Assembly: GCA_017882825.1 (NCBI GenBank)
Contig: JADGOS010000005.1
Span: 1 to 32,850 of the forward strand
Direction: 5' to 3'
DNA from: Demequinaceae bacterium
Lineage (GTDB): Bacteria; Actinomycetota; Actinomycetes; Actinomycetales; Demequinaceae
Length of the DNA: 32,850 nucleotides
Each line of letters begins with the position of its first letter. Within the stretch, counting starts at the first letter, position 1. The notes beneath the pieces were generated by a model, which was not told the origin of the DNA, did no database searches, and saw only the letters and a program-made list of their open reading frames with translations. This document shows, one piece after another, positions 9,465-18,164 of the stretch. The translations under genes were made by a program, and so were the position numbers.

Positions 9465-9532
9465 CGCTGCCCTGATTTCATCGCTGCACCGGTTTCATTG
9501 CTGCACCGGTTTCATTGCTGCACCGTCGCCAT
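9465..9532 (-). repeat. 17-bp tandem repeats encoding three chained 6-codon mini-ORFs (MKPVQQ*, MKPVQR*, MKSGQR*)
   Basis: Minus strand: ATGGCGACGGTGCAGCA|ATGAAACCGGTGCAGCA|ATGAAACCGGTGCAGCG|ATGAAATCAGGGCAGCG|GTGAGGCCG. Each stop overlaps the next start in ATGA or GTGA. Confidence 0.9.
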
Positions 9533-11122
9533 CCACTGCTCGGGGCTCTGCCTGCCTCGCGCCTCGCGCGCCCTGTCCGCCTGGGCGTCCACCAGCGCAA
9601 CAGCGTCCGCGAGGCCAAGGTGGCGCGCGACGGGGCTGATGGAACCCTTGGTCGAATGGACCTCGACGGTCGCCAGGGACAAGAGACGCTGGAGGGGGCC
9701 CTGACGGATCGACAGTGACTGGGTCTTCTCGTGGGGCACGACGGTCAGGTGGCGAGCGAAGAGCCCATGCCGGATGAGTAGCGCTCGGCCCGTCGCGAGC
9801 ACGCCGCGCCGACGCCACTGCCAGGGATCGACGAGCCACGCGCGCCGGGGCGTCGCGGTGAACCCGTTGTCCGCCCCCACTCCCGAGAGGGCCGCCGACA
9901 CCGTACCGGCCGGGTCGGGATCACCGAGGTCGGGGAGCACCAGCCACAGAGCGTATAGGGCGTCGCGCCGCGGGCCGACGGGAAGGAGCGTCGTCTCGGC
10001 CTGCTCCTCGTCTTGGTAACCCGCGACGTTGATGGTGATGCGCCACCAATCGAAGTGCCGCCACGGGAGGGGCTGGTGCAGCTGGACCGCCTGCACCCTA
10101 CCGGGAGGTACGGTCTGGCGGCGCGTGTCGAGCAGTCCATGTTGCAGCCGAATGCCGTCGGCGGAAATCGCCGCTGTGAAGCCGAAGCCGGAGGAGAAGC
10201 GGGCCCACCCGATCGCGAAGAACGCGAACAGGCCAGAGATCACGCCGTAGGCGCTGCCGCCGAAGAAGCCCGCAATGCCCCCGCCGCCAGAGACCGCGTC
10301 TCCGGCGACCTTCTCGACCGCGACCGCGCCCAGCACGACGACGACCACGATGGCGATCACGACGAAGCCGACGATCATGAGCGTCCACCACGAGGCCACG
10401 ATCGACCCGAGGAGTCGCCCGGGAGGCACGGCGTAGACCTCGCGCTGGGGCGCCGCGACGACGGGCGCGCGCCGCACGGGTTGTTGCAGCACGGGCGCCT
10501 CCAGCACGGGCGCCTGCGACACGGGCGCCTGCGACACGGGAGCCAGCGACACGGGAGCGTCAAGCCGCTCGCCGGAAGGCGCGAGACCCGCGTGCTCGAG
10601 CGAGGACGCCGTCGCGGCCGGCACGCCTGCGTGCGCGCGCCCGACCCCCGCCGCAAGGGCGACGATCTCGTTGCGCAGGGCCTCCGCGTCGTCCAGGCGC
10701 AAGTACTGGAGGCGGACGCTAGACGCCTTGCCTCCAGCGACATCGATCTTCACCTCGGCGAACCCGAACACCCTCGCCAGAAGCGGCTGAACCACGTCCA
10801 CCGCCTGGAGGCGGTCGAGCCTCGCCTGCCGGTACTGCCGAAAGAGAATGCCCTTGCGCTGGTGAACCGCATCGTCGTCCACGCGGAACTGGTTCATCCA
10901 CCACTCGCCGAAGGCGATCGCCAATGCCACCACGATGGCGATCATGATCCCGGCGAGGGGAACCCATGCCGGCGCACTCTTCGCCGCGAACAGGCCTCCC
11001 TGGCCGCCCTGCGCCAGGGCGATGGCGACGAAGACCCCCACGACCTTTCCGCCCAACAGGAGGGGCGTCACGATGTGCAGGCGCGTCCACTCCTCCCGAG
11101 GCGCGAACGGGTGGGACGTCAC
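9512..11122 (-). CDS. PH domain-containing membrane protein (YdbT-like)
   Basis: Two TM/bPH2 modules (QYRQARLDRLQAVDVVQPLLARVFGFAEVKIDVAGG; TVVPHEKTQSLSIRQGPLQRLLSLATVEVHSTKG). Confidence 0.85.
   Translation of the reverse strand: MTSHPFAPREEWTRLHIVTPLLLGGKVVGVFVAIALAQGGQGGLFAAKSAPAWVPLAGIMIAIVVALAIAFGEWWMNQFRVDDDAVHQRKGILFRQYRQARLDRLQAVDVVQPLLARVFGFAEVKIDVAGGKASSVRLQYLRLDDAEALRNEIVALAAGVGRAHAGVPAATASSLEHAGLAPSGERLDAPVSLAPVSQAPVSQAPVLEAPVLQQPVRRAPVVAAPQREVYAVPPGRLLGSIVASWWTLMIVGFVVIAIVVVVVLGAVAVEKVAGDAVSGGGGIAGFFGGSAYGVISGLFAFFAIGWARFSSGFGFTAAISADGIRLQHGLLDTRRQTVPPGRVQAVQLHQPLPWRHFDWWRITINVAGYQDEEQAETTLLPVGPRRDALYALWLVLPDLGDPDPAGTVSAALSGVGADNGFTATPRRAWLVDPWQWRRRGVLATGRALLIRHGLFARHLTVVPHEKTQSLSIRQGPLQRLLSLATVEVHSTKGSISPVARHLGLADAVALVDAQADRAREARGRQSPEQWMATVQQ
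10475..10564. repeat. 15-bp in-frame tandem repeat within the PH-domain gene (APVSQ-type linker)
   Basis: cacggg... units at 10475, 10490, 10505, 10520, 10535, 10550; encodes APVSLAPVSQAPVSQAPVLEAPVLQQPV. Confidence 0.9.
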
Positions 11123-11598
11123 AGGCCCGCCAAACGCGCCTCGCCGCGGGCCGTCAGCCGATCCCGCAAGCGCGCGGCCTCCTCTGTGAGAACCCCCGAC
11201 AGGTGGGCGTCGGTCCCCGGAGAGGCCGTGTGGAGCTGGACCCTCGCGAGAGAGAATGCCCGCGCCACGGGTCCGGCGTTCACCTCGACGTACTGCATGC
11301 GACCGTAGGGAACGACGGTCACGCGCCGGAAGATGCGGCCGCGCTTGACCATCAGGTCATCCTGACGCTCGACCCACCCGTGCGCCGTGACCTGGCGAAT
11401 CACCACCCACGCCCACCACGCGACGACGGCGAGGCCACAACCGACCGAGGCCGCCGGATGCGCGCCAAGGAGCCACGCCGCGGCGCCGACGGCCGCTCCG
11501 AGAACGGCAACGGGAACGATGCCGATAAGGAGGCGCGCGGCGATCAAACGTCGCGACGCGTAGGTCCACGTGACACCCGCAGGATCAAACCAAGACAT
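11119..11598 (-). CDS. PH domain-containing protein (YdbS-like)
   Basis: RRVTVVPYGRMQYVEVNAGPVARAFSLARVQLHTASPGTDAHLSGV is a bacterial PH (bPH2) signature. GTGA overlap with the downstream PH gene. Confidence 0.88.
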   Translation of the reverse strand: MSWFDPAGVTWTYASRRLIAARLLIGIVPVAVLGAAVGAAAWLLGAHPAASVGCGLAVVAWWAWVVIRQVTAHGWVERQDDLMVKRGRIFRRVTVVPYGRMQYVEVNAGPVARAFSLARVQLHTASPGTDAHLSGVLTEEAARLRDRLTARGEARLAGL

Positions 11599-11610
11599 GG
11601 CGCTAGTCTG

Positions 11611-12096
11611 TCACCCCGGAGCAATTCCGGCCGTCGAACCGGACGGCTTCGGTGGCTTGTCATCGCCGCCCGCGGCGCACCAGTGCTCCGCGAGCCACCC
11701 TGCGGCGCATAGGAGGGCGGCGGCCGCCATCGCGATGAGCGCCGCGATGATGACCTCGCGCCGGGGCGGATGCGACCAGTCTGGCAGGAGCGCAACGGCG
11801 TAGCCGAGGTATGCCCCGGCGAGCGCCGCCCCGGCGTAGGCGGAGGCCTGAGCGAACATCGCCGTGCGCGCGGCCTGAAGGGGGTCAAGGCTGGGACGCT
11901 TGCCGTCGACGAATTGCTTCACCCTCCAGCCGAGCCGAAGCGCGAGAGCGCCCGCCACGAGAAGCACCGGCGGCACGGTCCAGGGCACGGGCGCGGGCGA
12001 GGAGCCGGATCGAAGAATCTGCGTCGCCACGAGCCACCCGATGACCGAGACGGCCGCGGCAACGAACGTGACGCGCCGCCAGGTGAGGCGCGCCAC
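11611..12096 (-). CDS. DUF3180-like membrane protein
   Basis: Start placed at GTG (VARLTWRRVTFVAAAVSVIGWLVATQIL), four predicted TM segments, conserved position next to folK in actinobacteria. Confidence 0.75.
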   Translation of the reverse strand: MARLTWRRVTFVAAAVSVIGWLVATQILRSGSSPAPVPWTVPPVLLVAGALALRLGWRVKQFVDGKRPSLDPLQAARTAMFAQASAYAGAALAGAYLGYAVALLPDWSHPPRREVIIAALIAMAAAALLCAAGWLAEHWCAAGGDDKPPKPSGSTAGIAPG

Positions 12097-12098
12097 CG

Positions 12099-13214
12099 CT
12101 ATCCCGTTGGCGGCAAGGGCGGAGGCGGCACGGGCGGAGGCGGCGGCGCGCCAGCGGCGCGCGACCGGATCGTCGCGATCGGATCCCACGGGCTCGCGAC
12201 GACCATCGTTCCCGCAGCGTCCGGCGCCAGGACGGCGAGTTCGACGACCCTTCCTCCTCGGGTGGGATTGCGGCCGGGGCCCGCGAGAAGCACGGCATCC
12301 GGCTCAAGGGCCCCCCACGGGGTAAGCACGAACGAACGCTCGTGGGCTCGCGGGTGCGGAATGACCAGGTCGTCGGCGGCGGCGACGACGTCGTCGTAGG
12401 TGATGATGTCAAGGTCCAGGGTGCGGGGCCCGTTGATGGCGGCGTGCTCGCGCCCGTGGACCATCTCGATCCCCTGCGCGACGTGAAGGAGGGAGCGCGC
12501 CGACAGGGTGGTCTCGATCCGTACGACCGCGTTGAGGAAGTCCGCTTGGTCGGGCCCGCCCACGGGCTTGGTGGCGAGCAAGGGGGACACCGCGACGATG
12601 CGGATGCCCGCCACTCGGTCGAGGTCCTCTATCGCGCGCGCCAGCGTGAATTCGATGTCGCCGACGTTGCCCCCCAGCGCGATGAGAGCGGGAACGGCCG
12701 CGCCGGGGCGTTCATCGAGCTCATCCTTGGGTTCCGGGACCGCCCCGGGCGCCTGCGGGTCGTCGGCAAGGCCGGCCGCCGATCCGATGCGCTTGTCCGC
12801 CCACAGGTCGCCGCCGCGCACGTCGCGTCGAATCACCACGTAGGCGTCCGCCACGGGAACCCCGATCGGTGCCTCGGGCTTGTGAACAATCACGTCGACC
12901 GCATACACCGTGTCGATCTCCAGCACCGCGAACGCAATGCGCTCCGCGAGCGTCTCGATCAAATCGACATGATCTCCCGCAAGGTGGCCGACGGCGAGCG
13001 CAGCGACCTTCGCATAGTTCACGGTCTTGCTCAGTTCGTCCTCGCGCCCCGCGAGTCGCGTGTCGAGGTGCGCGATCACGTCGGCGACGAACGGCTGGCC
13101 CTGTTCCCGCTCGGAGGGCGCCACGCCGTGACGCCCGACGGCCGTGATCCCCTCGACCACGACCGTGTCGAGTTGGACGCCATTCCTGAAATAGGGCGAG
13201 ACAGTAATGGTCAT
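12099..13214 (-). CDS. folBK: bifunctional dihydroneopterin aldolase / 2-amino-4-hydroxy-6-hydroxymethyldihydropteridine pyrophosphokinase
   Basis: FolB half: VVEGITAVGRHGVAPSEREQGQPFVADV, VNYAKVAALA. FolK half: ALGGNVGD, NGPRTLDLDIITY, IPHPRAHERSFVLTPW. Start at ATG 13214. Confidence 0.93.
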   Translation of the reverse strand: MTITVSPYFRNGVQLDTVVVEGITAVGRHGVAPSEREQGQPFVADVIAHLDTRLAGREDELSKTVNYAKVAALAVGHLAGDHVDLIETLAERIAFAVLEIDTVYAVDVIVHKPEAPIGVPVADAYVVIRRDVRGGDLWADKRIGSAAGLADDPQAPGAVPEPKDELDERPGAAVPALIALGGNVGDIEFTLARAIEDLDRVAGIRIVAVSPLLATKPVGGPDQADFLNAVVRIETTLSARSLLHVAQGIEMVHGREHAAINGPRTLDLDIITYDDVVAAADDLVIPHPRAHERSFVLTPWGALEPDAVLLAGPGRNPTRGGRVVELAVLAPDAAGTMVVASPWDPIATIRSRAAGAPPPPPVPPPPLPPTG

Positions 13215-13218
13215 GTCC

Positions 13219-14040
13219 TCATCCTCCCCCGCGTCGGGCACCGTGCCAAGCAGACACCACGCCAAGTGCGTCACGTGCCGCCCTGGCGTCGTGCACCCGA
13301 ACGGCCCACGCCCCGGCGTCAGCAGCGAGCGTTGTCACCGCCGTCGTCGCGTCGTCACGGGCGAGCGGACCGTCGTCGCGGGTGATCACCCCGCCCAAGA
13401 AGCGCTTCCGGGACGCGCCCACGGCGACGCGATGCCCGAGACTTATGAGGGCGTCCAGGTTCGCGAGCAGCGGCCAGTTGTTCTGGCCGACCTTGGAGAA
13501 GCCAAGGCCGGGGTCGAGGATGATTCGCGCGGGGTCGATCCCCGCCGCAGTCAGCGCGGCGACCCGTGCCTCGAGTTCGCCCCTGACCTCGGCCACGACG
13601 TCGCCGTAGGCGTCGAGGTCGTCCATGCGGTCCGAGTGCGCCCGCCAGTGCATCGCAATGTAGTCCACCCCAGTCGCGGCGATCACGCTCGCCATTGCGG
13701 AATCCGCCAGCCCGCCCGAAACGTCGTTGACGAGGCCCGCGCCTACCTCGATCGCGGCGGCCGCAGTCTCCGCGCGAGTGGTGTCAACGCTCACGCGGAT
13801 GCCCTCGGATACCAGAGCCGCGACCACGGGACGGATCCGCTGGCGCTCCACGGCTGGCTCGACGCGCTCGGCACCCGGCCGGGTCGACTCGCCGCCAACG
13901 TCAACGATGTCGGCGCCGTCGTCGCGTAGCTGGAGGCCCCACGCGATCGCGTCGTCCACCGCCTCGAACCGCCCGCCGTCCGAGAAGGAGTCGGGGGTGA
14001 CGTTGAGGACGCCGATCACGAGGCAGCGGGGGTCGGGCAT
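13219..14040 (-). CDS. folP: dihydropteroate synthase
   Basis: VLNVTPDSFSDGGRF, DVGGESTRPGA, VSVDTTRAE, ILDPGLGFSK, GASRKRFLG. Confidence 0.96.
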   Translation of the reverse strand: MPDPRCLVIGVLNVTPDSFSDGGRFEAVDDAIAWGLQLRDDGADIVDVGGESTRPGAERVEPAVERQRIRPVVAALVSEGIRVSVDTTRAETAAAAIEVGAGLVNDVSGGLADSAMASVIAATGVDYIAMHWRAHSDRMDDLDAYGDVVAEVRGELEARVAALTAAGIDPARIILDPGLGFSKVGQNNWPLLANLDALISLGHRVAVGASRKRFLGGVITRDDGPLARDDATTAVTTLAADAGAWAVRVHDARAARDALGVVSAWHGARRGGG

Positions 14041-14045
14041 CGCCC

Positions 14046-14639
14046 CTACCGACCGACGATGAGGCTCATCGCCTCTGCCCTGGTCGCGGCGTCTCGCATC
14101 ACGCCTCGGACGGCGGAGGTGACCGTTCGCGCCCCGGGCTTGCGGACGCCACGCATGGACATGCAGAGGTGCTCGCACTCGAGAACGACGATCACGCCGC
14201 GGGCGCCGACGTGCTCGACGAGCGCGTCCGCGATCTGGCTCGCTAGCCGCTCCTGAACCTGTGGGCGGCGAGCGTAGACATCCACCAGGCGAGCCAGTTT
14301 GCTCAGTCCGGTGATGCGTCCGTGCTCGCCGGGGATGTACGCGACGTGGGCGACGCCGTGGAAGGGCAGGAGGTGATGCTCGCAAATCGAATAGACCTCG
14401 ATGTCCTTGACAAGGATCATCTCGTGGTGGCCGAGGTCGAACACGGCGGAGACGGTGTCGGCCGGGTCCTGCGCGAGGCCGGCGAAGAGTTCGTCGTACG
14501 AGCGCGCGACGCGGCCGGGGGTCTCCCTCAGGCCTTCACGATCGGGGTCCTCGCCTATGGCAATCAGGATTTCCCGAACCGCCGCCTCGATGCGCGGCCG
14601 ATCCACCGAACCGCGCTCTCCGTCGTCCACAGGAGCCAC
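14046..14639 (-). CDS. folE: GTP cyclohydrolase I
   Basis: [61 protein letters not shown]. Confidence 0.97.
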   Translation of the reverse strand: MAPVDDGERGSVDRPRIEAAVREILIAIGEDPDREGLRETPGRVARSYDELFAGLAQDPADTVSAVFDLGHHEMILVKDIEVYSICEHHLLPFHGVAHVAYIPGEHGRITGLSKLARLVDVYARRPQVQERLASQIADALVEHVGARGVIVVLECEHLCMSMRGVRKPGARTVTSAVRGVMRDAATRAEAMSLIVGR

Positions 14640-14640
14640 C

Positions 14641-16524
14641 CTAAGCCCGCTTGGGCCGAATCGCCTTGGGGTGCCCGGAATCCCAGATCTTGCGTTCCGG
14701 CATCTTCTTGACGGCCTTGAATATCGAAACGAGGTCCTCCTGAAGCAGCGTCTCCTTCTCCAGGAGTTCGCTCGCGAGGGTGTCCAGAACCTTCTTGTTG
14801 GTGCGCAAGACGTCCGCGGCCTCGCGGGCCGCGCCGTCCATCAGCGCGCGAACCTCGGAGTCGATGACCGCGGCGAGTTCCTCCGAGTAGTCCCGGTTGT
14901 GGCCGATGTCCCGACCGAGGAAGACCTCGCCGGAGCCGCCCGAGAGGTGCACGGCGCCGACCTTCGCGCTCATGCCGAACTCGGTCACCATCTGGCGCGC
15001 GATCTCGGTGGCCTGCAAGATGTCGCTCGAGGCTCCGGTGGACGGGTCGCCGAAGATCAACTCCTCGGCCATGCGACCGCCCATGGAATAGGCGAGGTTG
15101 TCGAGCAGCTGGTTGCGTCCCTTCGAGTAGCGGTCCTCGGTCGGCATGACCATCGTGTACCCGAGCGCGCGGCCGCGCGGCAGGATCGTCACCTTGGTGA
15201 CCGGATCCGTGTGGAGCATCGCCGTCGCCACGAGCGCGTGGCCCGCCTCGTGGTATGCGGTCACGCTCTTGTCATGGTCGTTCATGACGCGCGTGCGCTT
15301 CTGGGGCCCGGCGACGACGCGGTCGATCGCCTCGTCGAGCGCCGACGAGTCGAGGAGCTTCTTGTCGCGACGCGCCGTAAGCAGGGCCGCCTCATTGAGC
15401 ACGTTGGCGAGGTCAGCTCCCGTGAACCCCGGGGTCCGCCGCGCGATTCCCTCCAGGTCGACGTCCGGCGAAATGGGCTTGCCCTTCGCGTGAACCTCAA
15501 GGATGCGGAGTCGGCCCTTGAGGTCGGGGGCGTCGACCGGAACCTGGCGGTCAAATCGACCGGGCCGCAGAAGCGCGGGGTCGAGGATGTCGGGCCGGTT
15601 CGTCGCCGCGATCAGAATGACGTTCGTCCTGACGTCGAAACCGTCCATCTCGACAAGCATCTGGTTGAGGGTCTGCTCCCGCTCGTCGTGACCGCCGCCT
15701 AGTCCCGCGCCGCGGTGGCGCCCAACGGCGTCGATTTCGTCCACAAAGATGATGGCGGGCGAGTTCTTCTTCGCCTGCTCGAACAGGTCGCGGACACGGC
15801 TCGCGCCAACCCCCACGAACATCTCGACGAAGTCCGAGCCCGAGATCGAGAAGAACGGCACGCCCGCCTCGCCCGCGACGGCGCGCGCCAGGAGGGTCTT
15901 GCCCGTTCCGGGTGCGCCGTAGAGGAGCACGCCCTTGGGGATCTTGGCGCCCACGGCCTGGAACTTCTCCGGGGTCTGAAGGAACTCCTGGATCTCGCGG
16001 AGCTCCTCGACAGCCTCGTCCACGCCGGCCACGTCGGCGAAGGTCACCGAGGGGGTGTCGGCGGTGACGAGTTTCGCGCGCGAGCGTCCGAAACTCATGA
16101 TCTTCCCGCCGCCGCCCTGCATGTTCGACATCAACATCCAGAACAGCCCGACCAGAAGCAGGATGGGGACGAAGGTGAAGAGGATCGTGCCCCAGATGCT
16201 GCTCTGCGGAACCTCGGCGTTGTATCCGCTCGGAGGGTCGGCCTTCTCGATCGCGGCGATGATCGCCGCGCCCTGCTGGGAAATGTAGAAGAACTGCACG
16301 CGCTTGCCGTATTCCGGATCCGCAACCTTGAGGGTCAGTTCGACCCTCTGGTCGCCGTCGACGATCTTGGCCTGGTCGACGTTCCCGGCCGCGAGAATCG
16401 CCAGGCCCTTGGAGGTGTCGATGCGGCTCACCTGGGGCGTGGAAAGCCCGAGGACGATCCAGGTCAGGACCGCACCGCCTATGATCCAGGGCGCAAAACT
16501 GCGCAGGAAGCGACGGGCGTTCAT
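14641..16524 (-). CDS. ftsH: ATP-dependent zinc metalloprotease FtsH
   Basis: [58 protein letters not shown] zinc motif. Confidence 0.98.
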   Translation of the reverse strand: MNARRFLRSFAPWIIGGAVLTWIVLGLSTPQVSRIDTSKGLAILAAGNVDQAKIVDGDQRVELTLKVADPEYGKRVQFFYISQQGAAIIAAIEKADPPSGYNAEVPQSSIWGTILFTFVPILLLVGLFWMLMSNMQGGGGKIMSFGRSRAKLVTADTPSVTFADVAGVDEAVEELREIQEFLQTPEKFQAVGAKIPKGVLLYGAPGTGKTLLARAVAGEAGVPFFSISGSDFVEMFVGVGASRVRDLFEQAKKNSPAIIFVDEIDAVGRHRGAGLGGGHDEREQTLNQMLVEMDGFDVRTNVILIAATNRPDILDPALLRPGRFDRQVPVDAPDLKGRLRILEVHAKGKPISPDVDLEGIARRTPGFTGADLANVLNEAALLTARRDKKLLDSSALDEAIDRVVAGPQKRTRVMNDHDKSVTAYHEAGHALVATAMLHTDPVTKVTILPRGRALGYTMVMPTEDRYSKGRNQLLDNLAYSMGGRMAEELIFGDPSTGASSDILQATEIARQMVTEFGMSAKVGAVHLSGGSGEVFLGRDIGHNRDYSEELAAVIDSEVRALMDGAAREAADVLRTNKKVLDTLASELLEKETLLQEDLVSIFKAVKKMPERKIWDSGHPKAIRPKRA

Positions 16525-16584
16525 AGTGCCTCCGACTCTAACCTGTGATGTCCCAAGCGCCGGACGGATGCGCGCAGGGCGAAA

Positions 16585-17145
16585 CTATGAAGGTGCCCCG
16601 CCGTACACGTGCGGCGCGAGTGCGGCAACGAAGGGCAGGCCGCGGTAGCGCTCCGCGTAGTCGAGCCCGAATCCGACGACGAACTCATTGGGAATCTCGA
16701 TCCCGACGTAGCGCACGTCCGTCTTGATGACGGCGGCGTCCGGCTTGCGGAACATCGCGGCGACCTCGACCGAAGCCGCCCCACGGGAGCGAAGGTTTGC
16801 GACGAGCCACGCGAGCGTGCGGCCGGAGTCGACGATGTCCTCCACGATGAGGACGTTGCGTCCCGTAACGTCGGCGTCGAGGTCCTTGAGGATGCGCACG
16901 ACGCCGGAGGATCGGGTCCCCGCACCGTACGAGGAGACGGCCATCCAGTCCATCGGCACGGTCGCCGGAAGCCGCCGCGCGAGATCGGCCATCGTCATGA
17001 CCGCGCCCTTGAGGACCCCAACAAGAAGGAGGTCCCGGTCGGCGTAGTCCGCGCGTATCGCCGCGGCCAGGCGGTCGAGCGCGAGGCGGATGTCCTCCTC
17101 CGTGGCAACGACCCTCAGAAAGTCGCTCGAGTCCTCGTCCGTCAC
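16585..17145 (-). CDS. hpt: hypoxanthine phosphoribosyltransferase
   Basis: LLVGVLKGAVMTMADLAR, VLIVEDIVDSGRTL, YVGIEIPNEFVVGFGLDYAERYRGLP. GTG start at 17145 overlaps the tilS stop (GTGA). Confidence 0.96.
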   Translation of the reverse strand: MTDEDSSDFLRVVATEEDIRLALDRLAAAIRADYADRDLLLVGVLKGAVMTMADLARRLPATVPMDWMAVSSYGAGTRSSGVVRILKDLDADVTGRNVLIVEDIVDSGRTLAWLVANLRSRGAASVEVAAMFRKPDAAVIKTDVRYVGIEIPNEFVVGFGLDYAERYRGLPFVAALAPHVYGGAPS

Positions 17146-18140
17146 GCGTCCGCCTCTCCGGGTTCCGGGGTATCCGTCACGATGAGCCTGCCATATTCGC
17201 GGCGCGCCTCGAATCCACCGGGAAGGGCGACGGCGCCCTGACCGCGGTAGTTCGTCACCAACTGGTCCATCGCCTTGACGTGACTCGCGGTCAGCGGGCC
17301 CGCGCCGCGCTTCTCCGCGAGCATCTTGAGCATCCGGCCCCGGATCGCCTCCGGCAGGGCGAGGAGCACGTCCACCGAGTAGGCGTCCGCGGCGCCATGG
17401 GCACCCAAAACCGCTCGCGCCTGGCGCTCCAACTCGTCGGCGTCGGCCTGGAGGAGCGCGGCCGAACGCGCGAGGCCGGGCACGACGCCAGGTCCGAGGA
17501 TCTCTACCAGCGCGGGCATCACCGTCCCCCGAAGCGCGGATCGCCGCGGTCCCCCGTCCGGGTCGTTCGATGGGTCTCTCCACGGCTTCAGGCCGAGCGC
17601 CACGCAGGCCGCGAGCGTCTCGCTCCGCCGGAGCCCGAGAAACGGACGTACAAGGTTTCCGCGCCGGGGAGGCATTGCGGCGAGCGTCCGAGCCCCCGAT
17701 CCCCGCGCGAGGCCGAGCAGGACGGTCTCGGCCTGGTCGTCCATCGTGTGGCCGGTCAGGAGTTGCGGATTCATCCCCCCCTCCGCCTCCATGCGGTGGC
17801 CGATCGCCTCGTAGCGCGCGGTGCGCGCCGCCGCCTCGAGGCCGCCGTCGCGGCCCACCTTGACCCTCTCCACGTGGACCACGGCCATCCCGGCGAGTCG
17901 GCATTGATCCTGGGCGTCGAGCGCGACCCTGCCGCTGCCAGGGAAGAGCCCGTGATCGACGACGATCGCCCCACCGACGAAGCCCAACTTGCGCGCCACG
18001 AAGGCCGTCGCCGCGGTGAGCGCGAGGGAGTCAGGGCCTCCCGAGCACGCGACCCACACCCTGGTCCCCGGCTCAAGGCCCTCAAGCGCCTCGCGAACCG
18101 CGCTTCGGGTCGCGGCGACCGCGGGATGCGGCCCGGTCAC
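17142..18140 (-). CDS. tilS: tRNA(Ile)-lysidine synthase
   Basis: VACSGGPDSLALTAA PP-loop, LLTGHTMDDQAETVLLGLARGSG. Confidence 0.93.
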   Translation of the reverse strand: MTGPHPAVAATRSAVREALEGLEPGTRVWVACSGGPDSLALTAATAFVARKLGFVGGAIVVDHGLFPGSGRVALDAQDQCRLAGMAVVHVERVKVGRDGGLEAAARTARYEAIGHRMEAEGGMNPQLLTGHTMDDQAETVLLGLARGSGARTLAAMPPRRGNLVRPFLGLRRSETLAACVALGLKPWRDPSNDPDGGPRRSALRGTVMPALVEILGPGVVPGLARSAALLQADADELERQARAVLGAHGAADAYSVDVLLALPEAIRGRMLKMLAEKRGAGPLTASHVKAMDQLVTNYRGQGAVALPGGFEARREYGRLIVTDTPEPGEADA

Positions 18141-18164
18141 GACGCTCTCCGGCTCATGCCTCCA

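Noticed and set aside
9495-9839. ORF of 114 aa overlapping the PH-gene end and the repeat chain
   Set aside because: Out of frame with the PH-domain protein, whose domain evidence is strong; Arg/Pro-rich shadow ORF.
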